A stretch of 64,000 nt of DNA from Crambe crambe. Lineage: Eukaryota > Porifera > Demospongiae > Poecilosclerida > Crambeidae. Positions 9,923 through 22,200 of the stretch are shown here, piece by piece. The translations under genes and the position numbers were made by a program. The notes under the pieces are model-generated. The model was not told the DNA's origin. It searched no databases and was given only the letters and a program-made list of their open reading frames with translations. The DNA is taken from positions 6,087,904 through 6,151,903 of the forward strand of contig OZ004597.1 of NCBI GenBank assembly GCA_963924555.1, given 5' to 3'. How positions within the stretch are numbered: the stretch's first letter is position 1; every line of letters begins with the position of its first letter.

Positions 9923-12811
9923 ATGGAGTTGATCAGCCAGTTACTTCTACTAGCTGCTTCGCTCACCATTATCAAGGCCCAATGCAGCTCCCCCCGGTTT
10001 CAGTGAGTAGAATTATTGATACTGAATAGACGACTAGCTAGCTAGTACCATCCTTCTTCATGTGCACTGTTCAAGTGTGTTCGAGCCTATTATAATAATT
10101 GTTCACTGAACTGCAGGATAACCAATCCAGTGTGCACCTCCATTGCTGATACAGCATGCAGTCAATTCTACTCCCACGCTACTTTCTCTGGCAGTGAACC
10201 AAATGCCCTGAATGCTACTCGGAGTACACTTGAAAGGTATCGGCTTGCATTTGACCGATTGGATTGCTCCCAATATGCTGCAATCTACTTCTGTTTGTCA
10301 CTGATGCCTCAATGTGACCCTACTGCTCAAGGAGGAGTCCATTACCTCAGGCCCTGTGCCTCTCTCTGCCAGCTAATCATCAACAGCTGTAACAACTCCA
10401 TCAACTCCCTTGGTATAGGACAAAGTCTAGATGTCAACTGCCTTCTATCTTCTTGTTCAACAAGGTAATGAATTCTCAATACCTTTAATGTGCATGATAA
10501 CTGCATGCTTTCTCTGGGATCTAGCAGGAGAAAACCTTAATAGGTAATGTCTTCTGGAAGTATACTTGTATATGTTAGCTGAAATTGATCTAGTTTCATT
10601 AGATCTATGGGGACAAGAATATTTCTAGGATAAGCTATATCCCCATTTTTGTGTGAACTACCCCGTGCCCTAGTTGGCTTCAAGACAGTCTTGTCAGCTG
10701 TTTCCCTATCAATCATAGAGCTTCCCTTGACCTCACTGTGAGTATTAACTTCCTTGATAGGTAGCTAGATGGTTTTCCTTAGGGTGGCCAGGTAATAATG
10801 AGAATTAAGTAAGTGGTAACAGGGCTAGATCCAGGGGTGGGTTGTAACTCCACCCCCCTCTTGTTCCAGGACTCCAGGTCCTCTTTAAAAACTCCCACCA
10901 CCATATGTCTTCCCCTGTGTGCCCAGTCCTGCAACCCCACCCATCTACTTTGGCTTTAGTGCTAAATTGTAACTTGTTGGACCAAAAGTAAAAGTAAAGG
11001 ACTATTCCTCAAAATTAAGGGTGGCCCTGACCAGCCTGGCCACCCCTGTTCCTACCCAGTGAACTTCTCTGAGGCTACCTTAAAGTAATTACATCAAAGA
11101 ACACTTTTATGACTTAAACTTTGACACAACAAAGCAACAAATCACAGAAAAAAAATTTCAGCTTAATAGGTTGTCACTAGCTGCCAAGTTTTCATATTTC
11201 CAAGTGACATCACAGCCTACCTGACCATATGTACCTCAGCTCCCTGTTACATTTTGTTTAGCCACATCAAAGGAAGTAGCATAGCCAGCTTGTTACATTT
11301 TATTGTTCAAAGGAAGTAGCATAGCCAGCATGCAAAATATACCTCAGCTGCTTGTTACTGTTCAAAGGAAGTAGCATAGTTGCCTTGAAACCTGATCTGG
11401 TATTTTATAGGTGACCTATGTCGTGGAGTCATTCTTTGATCTTTGTGAAGTCAGCACAGAATTGTTGCACTGCCCTTTGAACCCTCATGTTGTTAACTTT
11501 CAACTGGTACTGGTATGATAAGCATATAGAATCCCTGTAACAGTGTTTACTTTTGATTTTAACTACAGGTTTCCTTCTGACAACTGCATTGATGCTGAGA
11601 ATGCTATCGTGCGGGCATCTATAGCAACACAGCCAACCAGTGGCTCCACAGAACCATCGCCGCTGCCACCAACCACAACTGATTCTTCCCCCATCACTGA
11701 TGACCCTAGAAACTCCAGCACCATTTATACCTGCCCACTCCCTAACAACACCTTTTTCACAGGTTCTTCCAAGTCATTTGCTCTTGGCTGGGTTAGTTTC
11801 TGGTCAGTTCTCTGCTTTCTCTCCACCACCCTGACTATCCTAACTTTCCTGTTAGACACCTCTCGATTCCAATACCCATGGCGTCCTGTGATCTTCCTAG
11901 CTCTCGTCTTCAACCTCCATTCCTTCGTCTACTTCTTCTCAGCAGCTCTCGGGCGGAGGATTGTAACATGCCCCAATGGTCGATTTGTGGAGAGTGGAGA
12001 TGCTTGGTCCTGGGCTCACACTCCTTGCATCTTGATTTTCATCTTCCACTACTATACAATGATGGCTGCCTTCATCTGGTGGGTCATTCTCACCATCTGC
12101 TGGTTCCTTGTGTCTGCTCTGCAATGGAGTCATGAAGCTGTCACCAAATTAGCTCTTTTCTTCCACGCCTCAGCATGGATCTTACCTCTCTTGATGACTA
12201 TCAGTCTCATGGCAGCCCGTGTGATTGGCGCTGATGAACTCACTGCCACTTGCTTTGTGGTGAGTAATGGGACCACGTCTTCCTTCCTAGCATTGCTGAT
12301 AGGTGTCATTGTGCCGCTGGTGATCCTCTTATGTGTGGGTGTAACATTTCTCATCCTTGGTTTTGTTGGTATTCTACGAATCAGATCCTTCATGCGTAGA
12401 GGAGGCAAGCAGCAGGAACAACAGATTTTGGAGAAACTGATGATACGAATAGGCATCTTTGTAGCTGTGTATATCGTCCCAGCGTCCGTTCTGGTTGGTT
12501 GTTTCATATACGAGTTGGCCTCTCGTGCTAGCTGGGTGCCCTTGAGTGAGGATTGTCCACGTTGTCCTCGTCCTAACAGTGCTGTCTTCATGGTCAGAGT
12601 CTTCATGTTCCTCTTGATTGGAATTCTGACTGGAATTTGGATCTGGTCTCGTAAGACCATCCAATCCTGGCAAAAGCTGCCAGAGAAGTGTGCAACCTGC
12701 TGCTCTTATCATCCAGACGAGAAAGAAGAAGCCAGACCATCTGCAGAAAATGTCATTTCCATTGGCATGCCCAGCTATTCCTACCCCGACTCTGGACTGG
12801 ACTCCACCTAA
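9923..12811 (+). CDS. Frizzled family Wnt receptor
   Basis: Three exons: 9923-10002, 10117-10464, 11569-12811, giving 556 residues. Residues 1-20 are a signal peptide; residues 21-150 form a cysteine-rich Wnt-binding domain with about twelve cysteines; then a Ser/Thr/Pro-rich linker with N-glycosylation sites, and seven hydrophobic helices over roughly 195-505. The cytoplasmic tail begins with KTIQSW (about residues 504-509), an exact fit to the KTxxxW Dishevelled-binding motif of Frizzleds, after the conserved GIWIWSRKT. The seven-helix domain lies in one exon. The tail of about 50 residues ends DSGLDST, without an obvious PDZ ligand. The protein would sit in the plasma membrane and signal through Dishevelled and beta-catenin. 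Which sponge Frizzled paralogue it is was not decided. Confidence 0.93.
11249..11385. repeat. Three-copy tandem repeat in Frizzled intron 2
   Basis: Three imperfect copies built around TGTTCAAAGGAAGTAGCATA and CTTGTTACATTTT. The rest of this 1.1 kb intron shows no other feature. Confidence 0.8.
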
Positions 12812-13276
12812 CTCTGCTCTCTGTCAACTTCACTTGTACACTATCAAACCACGATTTATAATTCTCTCTTTAAATGTCAGAGTGAAATTTATTATTTATT
12901 TATTTTCATGAATAACTGATAAGGAGGGAGTAGAAGTTGATTACTATAATGTGGTCACAGTTGACCAACAAGTGGCCTTTGATGGTTATGTTATGTTTGT
13001 GGGCCTTTGATAGTGGACCCCAGTATGTTTGATTGGGCCTTTGATGGTCGTGCTAAGTTGCCTTTGTGGCAATATTTGTGGGCCTTTGATGGTCGTGCTA
13101 GTGGACCTTGATAGTAATGTTTGTGGTCCTTTGTTGCCTTTGATGTTTGCACTAGTAGGTCTTCAATGTCACAACTTTGTGTGGCTCAGTGTTAGTGTGT
13201 GGTACTCCACCTTAGCTCAGTGTGGTACAAAATGTCATTAGAATTTAAAACAAAAGAGTAAGTTACAGGATTGTAG
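12812..13276. repeat. Intergenic gap with GGGCCTTTGATGGT repeats
   Basis: Between the stops of Frizzled and WDR3. From about 12970 to 13160 it carries irregular copies of a GGGCCTTTGATGGTCGTGCT-like unit. No gene or canonical AATAAA is seen for either neighbour. Confidence 0.7.
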
Positions 13277-16200
13277 CTACCTATGTGTTATCTTTCTCTT
13301 CTTCCTGACCATCATAGGAGCATCTTCGAAGAGTATTGTTCCTTTATTTTCCATCTCCCTCTGCAAAAAGTGCAGTCCTGCCAGGTTGAACCCACACATA
13401 TCCTGCAGCCACATATACAACACTCCCATTAAGGTAACCCAACACTCTTGAACCCACACACATCCTACAGCCATCCCATAAGGTTTGAACTATATTCATG
13501 ATAGGGATATTACAGGTGATACCACAATAGGATATCAGAGTTTCCTATCTGTGTGTATGTTAATGGCCAATGGTGATACAGAGCCAAATGTCTAAGATGT
13601 GACCCCAAAAAGTTCCCAAGCTAGGCCTGTAGCTAAAATAGTGCCCAGAAATTGACAAATGACCACCCTAAGGGTGGCCAAGGCCATCCTTGCAGGGTTC
13701 TGCCCAGGATTCTCGAGAGGTGGCTGAAATCTATCTTGTCATGCCCACTTTATAAGACCACTTAGGGTGTCCCTTTGGATCATCAAACAATAGCCAAGTG
13801 GTGGCCAAAATGGCCACTGTCAACCAGTGTAGGCAGGACCCTACCCTTGTTCCTACACCAGTGGTGTGTTTGGAGCTGACCTTGAGATGAGTTAACTGTG
13901 AGGTGGTGTGATGTGAGAGGGAGTGGAGTATTGGGAGAAGGACAGGGGAGGACACCAACTGGGGGTGGTGGACACGCAGAAGGAAAAACAGACAACGACA
14001 AACCAGTTCCACTTCCCAGCCTCTCTGCAATACAGCAGCCATCATCACAGAGTGCAGTGTACTAACTAGATATTACCTCACCTTCAACCAAATGTCTGCA
14101 AGCTGAAGAAACAGGACCATCTGGTCAAATGGCATCACCAGCAATGACTCTTCCAGTTCACTACGTACATCATAACATCAAGCATTGTCTCCAACCCCTA
14201 ATGCTAGCCTTGCATCTAATCCTTAGCCTTATAGGATTAACACTGCTCTCTTTAATGAACTAGCTAGCACATGATCTATGTGTGGCCTTATTGCTAGCAT
14301 TAGGGAAATCAGAAAGCAGTGATATGTGCCCAAGATATCACTCAAGTGAAAGAACAGCTACAAACCTTGACTTGATGCCCTTCACTACATTCAAGACATA
14401 TCTCTCAGCCTGCAGATGGAAAGTGCATAATGCAATAAGTTGATGAAGCAGCTGGGGTTGGCCTGTTAGAAAAGAATTACACAATTCCTTGGCAGGAAGA
14501 GACCTGTTCCCCCACTTCCTGCCAGGAACAAAATAGCCTGTTCATGGGGGTGGAAAGCACATACCTTGATATCACCCATGGCAACCAGGAGTACATGAGG
14601 TTTGGGAGGCACCAGCTGGATGGAAAAGGAATTGAAGTAAGAGATCAATTGACTTGCTCATGATGCAGACAAATACCTGCTTTCCTGCAGTGATGCATAA
14701 CTGTTGATGTTCACTCATCTTCTCCTCCTCTTCCTTCCAAATGGTCAGTGCCTCCAAAAGTTGATCAACCTGTGATGCAAGTGATGAGATGTAATTGCAT
14801 TGTGTGTGAATGGACGCATGTCACACCAATGTGACAACTTCACTGAATGGGTGATAATAAAGCTCGGACATAGGACATAAGGTGTTTATACTGCTGTCTA
14901 ACCACAATAAGGTGATTCACTACATATAGTTACGATAGTTGGGAGTTCACCATAGTTAGAACATAATTCAGTGGTTTTACAATGTTTCTAACTAACTTAG
15001 AAAGCAGTAGGTTTTCTAAGAGCTTAACAGTAGGTTTTCTAAGAGCTTAACAGTAGGTTTTCTAAGAGCTTAACAGTAGGTTTTCTAAGAGCCTGGGACA
15101 CTTAGAAAATCTACTGTTTGGCAGTTAGAACCGGCATAGTTACTGCATGTTGTCATGCAGTAAATTCTGGAATACGCCCGTGCACTATAAAAATTGAACA
15201 GTAAAGATAGTGGGCGGGGTTTTGAACTTCAGTTGGAGAGGAGCTAGTTTCTCATCTTTATAGCTAGACTCACCTTAGTTAGGGTGTCCTGCAAATGCAC
15301 AAATGGGAGAGACACTTCATTAGGAACTTCTCCTGGAATCTAAACACAGAAAAACAATCAGTAACTAAATCTCAGTATAAAGACATTGCTGTTCCTTACC
15401 ACATGCTCAGTTGTACCAGCTCCCGACAGCTGGTCCATAAATGCTTCACGCTCCTACATACACATACATACATAACAATTATGATGATTAACATAGCTAC
15501 CAAATTATTCTGTAACGTGATGCCAAATTTAACCATGAATGCATATCATCTCAGGTATGATCTGCAGCTGCAAAACTATAGCTAATGTGGTAAAGGGTTT
15601 ATATCACACTCTGTGACCCTATCAGGTACGTGATCTTTCAGTGGGAGTCAAAATGTATTCAGCATGGCAGCTGTTTCTTCTAGAAGGAATTAGCACTCTG
15701 AAACTCACCAGCTCTCTCTGCTCAGAGAGGATCAGGGGTTCCTGTGTTCTCTGCCACAGCCGGATGGACATGTCATGTGACCCAGACACCTTAAACACAT
15801 AATTAGACGTACAGTCAGATCACATGATTGGATGAATGGACAGGTCATGTGACTATAATGGTTAGAGATGTGACCTTTACTAGCACAAACTCACCACTTT
15901 GTCTCCATCACTTGTGATGGCCAAGCACCACACTTCACCATGGTGACCCTGCATCAATGACACAATAAACTCTAAAATAAGAACACCTTACTATCCAGCC
16001 ACTTATAAGAAATTAGTTGGGTCTGAGATGAATTGAGGATAGTAATTAAGTCACATAGACTAGATACAAACCTGGGTACAAGGCTAGAGGGATGGGTACG
16101 GTTAGAGAAATAGATGTGGTCTGAGCGAGGTTAGACGGCTACATGGTGGCCCACCATGTATCCCTTAACCTCATACCCAGGCCACCATGTATCCCTTAAC

Positions 16201-19200
16201 CTCATACCCAGGTCACCATGTATCACTTACCCTCATACCCAGGCCACCATGTATCCCTCTAGCCCAGGCCACCATGTAGCCACTAGAAGGGATACATGGT
16301 GATCTGGGTACGAGAAAGAGTTATTTATTCTTGGTATGAGGCTAGAGGGGATACATATATAAGATAGAAACCTTTAAAGTGAGGATATGTTGGAAGTTGT
16401 CGGCATCCCAGCACTTGATGGAAGCATCTTTACTGCCTGAGAAGAGGAGGTGAGTGTCAGGCACGAAGGAAACACATGTGATACTGTCCTCATGAGCAAA
16501 TATTGACTTGTGACAGTCACCAAAATCAAGACCCCAGATACGAAGATTCTTATCTGCTGAACAGCTCACCAGCAGAGTACTATCCTGAATGATGTAGTCA
16601 TGGTGATAAAACCAAGGTGCACATGGGGGAAGGTGGGTGTGGTATATGACATGCAATATAAGGGGAGTGGGGAGGTGTGGTGTATGACATGCAATATAAG
16701 GGGAGTGGGGAGGTGTGGTGTATGACATGCAATATAAGGGGAGTGGGGAGGTGTGGTGTATGACATGCAATATAAGTGGAGTGGGGAGGTGTGGTGTATG
16801 ACATGCAATATAAGGGGAGTGGGGAGGTGTGGTGTATGACATGCACTGTAAGGGGAACGGGAGGTGTGGTGTATGACATGCAATATAAGTGGAGTGGGGA
16901 GGTGTGGTGTATGACATGCAATATAAGGGGAGTGGGGAGGTGTGGTGTATGACATGCACTGTAAGGGGAACGGGAGGTGTGGTGTATGACATGCACTGTA
17001 AGGGGAACGGGAGGTGTGCTATACGTAAATACGCACAGAGGAGATGTCCATGGAGAGAACTGGTAGCTTGTGTCCATACAGAGATAGGAAAAACTGCACA
17101 AAAGAAATTAATCCCTCAATCATTGCTCAGACCGGCCAGGCCTTGTACTTGACTCACCTTGAGTGTGTCAGCAAAGAAGACCTTGATGGTAGAGTCAAGT
17201 AGAGCTACAGCCAAAAGACGTCCATTGGGACTATAACACACCCCTAAAACATCCTCTGACAGTTTGAGTGTACGAGTCAGTGAGAGGCTCAGTCTGTCAA
17301 TAATAAAAATAATCAGTAGTTTAGTCAGGGTAATCACCCCTGATCTCCCACCCCAACCCACCCCTGATCTCCCCCACCCCAAACCACCCCTGATCTCCCC
17401 CACCCCAAATCACCCCTGATCTCCCCCACCCACCTCTTTCTGTAACTGTTAGAATTACCATGTGGTTACCATGCACTCCTGGGTTACCATGGGGGTTACC
17501 ATGGGGGTTACCATGCAGGTACTTACACTTACTTTTTTCCTAAGACATCATCTCCTTTGGCCCTGTCTTGGGACACCAGTTCAAACTCCCAGAATTTCAC
17601 TGTATGGTCAGCACTTCCCGTCACCACACCCCTTTTATCAGGAAAGAGGGAAAGTCCCCAGATGGCTCCTTGATGAGCAGGGATTTCCTCCAGCAAAGAA
17701 CTTGATGATATATCAAAGAGCTGCAGGTGCCCAGACTGTACAAACATGCACAAAAAGAAGAATATAGCATTGTAGAACATTCCCACTTCATGGTGTCATA
17801 AGTAGGTTCCCCATTAGCTTCATCCCATGAAAATTGACTCCAGCACTGGGAGACATGCATGTAGAACGTTCCATGAAGTGGGAGAGATGTATGTGGAATG
17901 TTCCATGAAGTGGGAGACATGCATGCAGAACGTACTAGTACTATGAAGTGGGAGACATGCATGTAGAATGTGCATGTAGAACGTACTAGTACCATGAAGT
18001 GGGAGACATGCATGCAGAACATACTAGTACTATGAAGTGGGAGACATGCATGTAGAATCTGCATGTAGAATGTACTAGTACCATGAAGTGGGAGACATGC
18101 ATGTAGAATGTACTAGTACCATAAAGTGGGAGACATGCATGTAGAACGTTCCATGAAGTGGGAGACATGCATGTAGAACATGCATGTAGAACATACAAAT
18201 ACCATGAAGTGGGAGAATGCATGTAGTGTGTATAAGTTTTGTTTCTCCTTACCTTAGTTCCAATGATGATGTACCTATCTCCTGGCACAAATGTTGAGGA
18301 GAGTGCATATCTGGATGCCATGGTGCAGATGCACTGAAGTGTCGACCTGCAGTTCAGGGAAAGGATGACTCACAGAAGGCATTAGGAATGGACTCCCCAC
18401 CTATTCCACACTTTGACTGCTTTGGAAGAGCCAGAAAGAATTCTTGAATTGTCCAAGCTAAAGCACACAGTTCTAAGGAAGATCGAGATTAACAATGTTA
18501 GTCAGAGTGGGTGGAGGAGACGAGTGAGTGGAGGATGTGTGGGTGGTGGGTGGATGCGTGGGTGGAGATATGTAGGTGGTGAGGACATCTCTTGGGATCA
18601 CTTGCATCATGCAGACCAATAAGTATCCCAGATCCCATGAGCTTTATTGCTTTTGTCATGTTAAATGGTCTAGATATGTCATTGGTTCAGTCAGTTCATT
18701 GGTTGCTTAGCTATCAAGTATCTTGTGACAATCTTTGGGTGAACAATGCTCACTCTACAGTGCTGGTTACAATTGTCCATACTTGAAGTGACACAACTTC
18801 CACAATAGACAGCTGGATCACTGCACTCCATGTGGTAGATAATCAGACCACAAAGGCCATTGTGCCTCTGACTCCACCTCACCAGCAAACATAGGGGTGG
18901 GTTGATCATGTGAGCTCACAAAAAATGAGCAGTTCTATAAAAGTGAAGTCTATGAAAATGGCTGCTGCATCACTCTTACTTCTCTTGCTACTTGTAGCTG
19001 CTGCAGTGTCAGGTATGGTGTCAGGTATGGTGTCACTTATGGTGTCACTGATAGCACTCATAGCTACAACAGTGAATGAATGTAGTCTGTCAGCTAACTA
19101 GCTAAGCGAGAGAGGCAAGATATTCATCATCATAACAAATTGGGCTATACCAGAGGAGCATCATATCTCATCATAGAGGAGTATGTGCTGACTGTTCCAA

Positions 19201-22200
19201 TACTTAGTCCTCAAAATAAACAGCCTGACACAGGACATTTTCCGGCCATTTTCCCCACATGTCTGGTCAATTTGTGCCGAGAAGCTGTTCAAATTAAGGG
19301 GGTGGGGCAAATATTAGTCCTCCTACTGGTCAGTGATATTAAATGTAGTTGACTTTACATAATAATATGGCCCCTAATGTGAGCTCAAGTGTGTTACAAT
19401 TCTTCCCTGGGGGTGCACTATGTGTAAACCCTCTGCTCTGGGTAATGAGCATCATTTTCATAAACTAAACATGGCTGAACAGTGCATAGGAAATAACAAC
19501 CAGTGGAGTGATATGTATTTAGTAGCCATGCAAATCTCCATCCAAAGTGAAGTGTACCATACCATGGTCAATAGTTAATGGTCTCCCATTATCATTATGA
19601 TAATCATTGGACTTGATCATAACCTCCATTCCATGGTTGTGCTCCAGGCAGAAACAGCAGTAAGGAACATCCTCCCAGCAAGAACAGCAGTGAGGAGAAT
19701 GCTCCAGGCAAGCACACAATTGAAGGGAGCAAGAACGGCAGTGAGGAGAATGCTCCAGGTGAGAACGTCAGTGAGGAGAATGCTCCAGGTGAAAACGTCA
19801 GTGAGGAGAATGCTCCAGGAAAGAACGTCAGTGAGGAGAGTGCTCCAGGCAAGAACAGCAGTGAGAATACTCTAGGCAAGCACACAATTGAAGGGAGCAA
19901 GAACGGCAGTGAGGAGAATGCTCCAGGCAAGCACACAATTGAAGGGAGAGCTCCAGGAAAGAATGGCAGCGAGGGGAGTGCTCCAGGCAAGAACAGCAGT
20001 GAGGGGAGTGCTCCTGGCAAGAACACGAGTGAGGAAGACTTTCAAGGCAAAAAAGTCAACGAGAGTGCTCCAGGCAAGAATGGTAGTGAGAAGGACTTGC
20101 AAGGCAAGAATGGCCATGATGAGGATGGAATTCCAGGCAAGACTGACAGTATACCAATGGAGGCAAGGTATGGCATGAAGACTGGGGTTAATGTGACACA
20201 GGATAGGAGTGAAGATAAGACCAAGCAAGACATGTCCAAGGAAGATGACACCAAGGAAGACAAAACGAAGAAAGAAGAGATCAAGGAAGATGAGACCAAG
20301 GAAGATAAGATGAAGGAAGACGAGACCAAGAAGACCGAGGAAGATGAGACCAAAGTGGATAAAACCAAGGAAGATCAGATGAAGGAAGATGAGACCAAGG
20401 AAGATGCGACCAAGCTAAAGGAAGATAAGATGAAGGAAGATGAGATCAAGGAAGATGAGACCAAAGAAGATAAGATGAAGGAAGATGAGACCAAAAAAAA
20501 AGAGACCAAGGAAGATGCAACCAAGGAAGAGAAGCTAAAGGAAGATAAGATCAAGGAAGATAAGATGAAGGAAGATGAGACAAAGGAAGATAAGATGAAG
20601 GAAGATAAGCTAAAGGAAGATAAGCTGAAGGAAGATAAGATGAAGGAAGATGAGACTAAGGAAGGTGAGACCAAGGAAGATGAGACCAAAAAAGATGAGA
20701 CAAAGGAAGATATACCCAAGGAAGATGAAACCAAGGAAGAAGAAGATAAGACCAAGGAAGATATACCCAAGGAAGACGATACTAAGGAAGACGAGACCAA
20801 GGAAGACGAGACCAAGGAAGACAAGACCAAAAAAGATGAGACCAAAAAAGATGAGACCAAGGAAGATGAGACCAAGGAAGACAAGACCAAAAAGGAAGAT
20901 GAGACCAAGGAAGATAAGATGAAGGAAGATGAAGCAAAGGAAGATGAGACCAAAAAAGATGAGACCAAGGAAGATGAGATTGAGGAAGACATACCCAAGG
21001 AAGACGATACCAAGGAAGATGAGATCAAGGAATACAAGACCAAGGAAGACATACCCAAGAAAGATGAGATAAAGGAAGAAGATGAGATAAAGGAAGACAA
21101 GACCAAGAAAGATGAGACCAAGGAAGATGAGACCAAGGAAGATAAGATGAAGGAAGATGAAGTAAAGGAAGATGAGACCAAAAAAGATGAGACCAAGGAA
21201 GATGAGATCGAGGAAGACATACCCAAGGAAGACGATACCAAGGAAGATGAGATCAAGGAGTACAAGACCAAGGAAGACATACCCAAGAAAGATGAGATAA
21301 AGGAAGACAAGACCAAGGTAAACATACTCAAGGAAGATGAGACCAAGGAAGATAAGATGAAGGAAGATGAAGCAAAGGAAGATGAGACCAAGGAAGGTGA
21401 GACCAAGGAAGATGAGACCAAAAAAGATGAGACCAAGGAAGATGAGACTAAGGAAGACAAGACCAAGGAAGACGATACCAAGGAAGATGAGACCAAGGAA
21501 GACACACCCAAGGAAGACAATACCAAGGAAGATGAGACCAAGGAAGGCATACCCAAGGAAGGCATACCCAAGGAAGATGAGACCAAGGAAGACATACCCA
21601 AGGAAGATGATACCAAGGAAGACCATACCAAGGAAGATGAGACCAAGGAAGACATACCCAAGGAAGATGATACCAAGGAAGATGAGACCAAGGAATACAA
21701 GACCAAGGAAGACGTACCCAAGGAAGATAAGATTAAGGAAGATGAGACCAAGGAAGACAAGGAAGACCATACCAAGGAAGATGAGACCAAGGAAGACATA
21801 CCCAAGGAAGATGAGACCAAGGAATACAAGACCAAGGAAGACGTACCCAAGGAAGATAAGATTAAGGAAGATGAGACCAAGGAAGACAAGACCAAGGAAG
21901 ATGAGACCAAGGAAGATGAGACCAAGGAATATGAGACCAAGGAAGATGAGACCAAGGAAGAGGAAGATGAAACCAAGGAAGAGGAAGACAAGACCAAGGA
22001 AGACATACCCAAGGAAGATGAAGATAAGACCAAAGAATTCGAAGATGAGGAACAGGGTGATGGAGAGAGAGGTGAAGATGCAAAGTGGAATCAGTATATT
22101 ATGTGGGCTCTTTTCCCTATGTACGTGCTGTCCATACTAACTGTGTGTCTCTATGGAATCTTCAAAAATTTTAAAAGGTCAGTGTGTGTCAGACTGTCTA

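Noticed and set aside
16342-17101. Minus-strand frames with repeated Cys-His-Thr-Pro-His-Leu-Pro units
   Set aside because: Minisatellite in WDR3 intron 15; only the two ends of the interval are real WDR3 exons.
20375-22033. 552-residue antisense frame rich in Ser/Leu/Val, and a second antisense Leu/Ile/Phe frame
   Set aside because: Mirror images of the KED coding repeat; no family resemblance, no splice or start logic.
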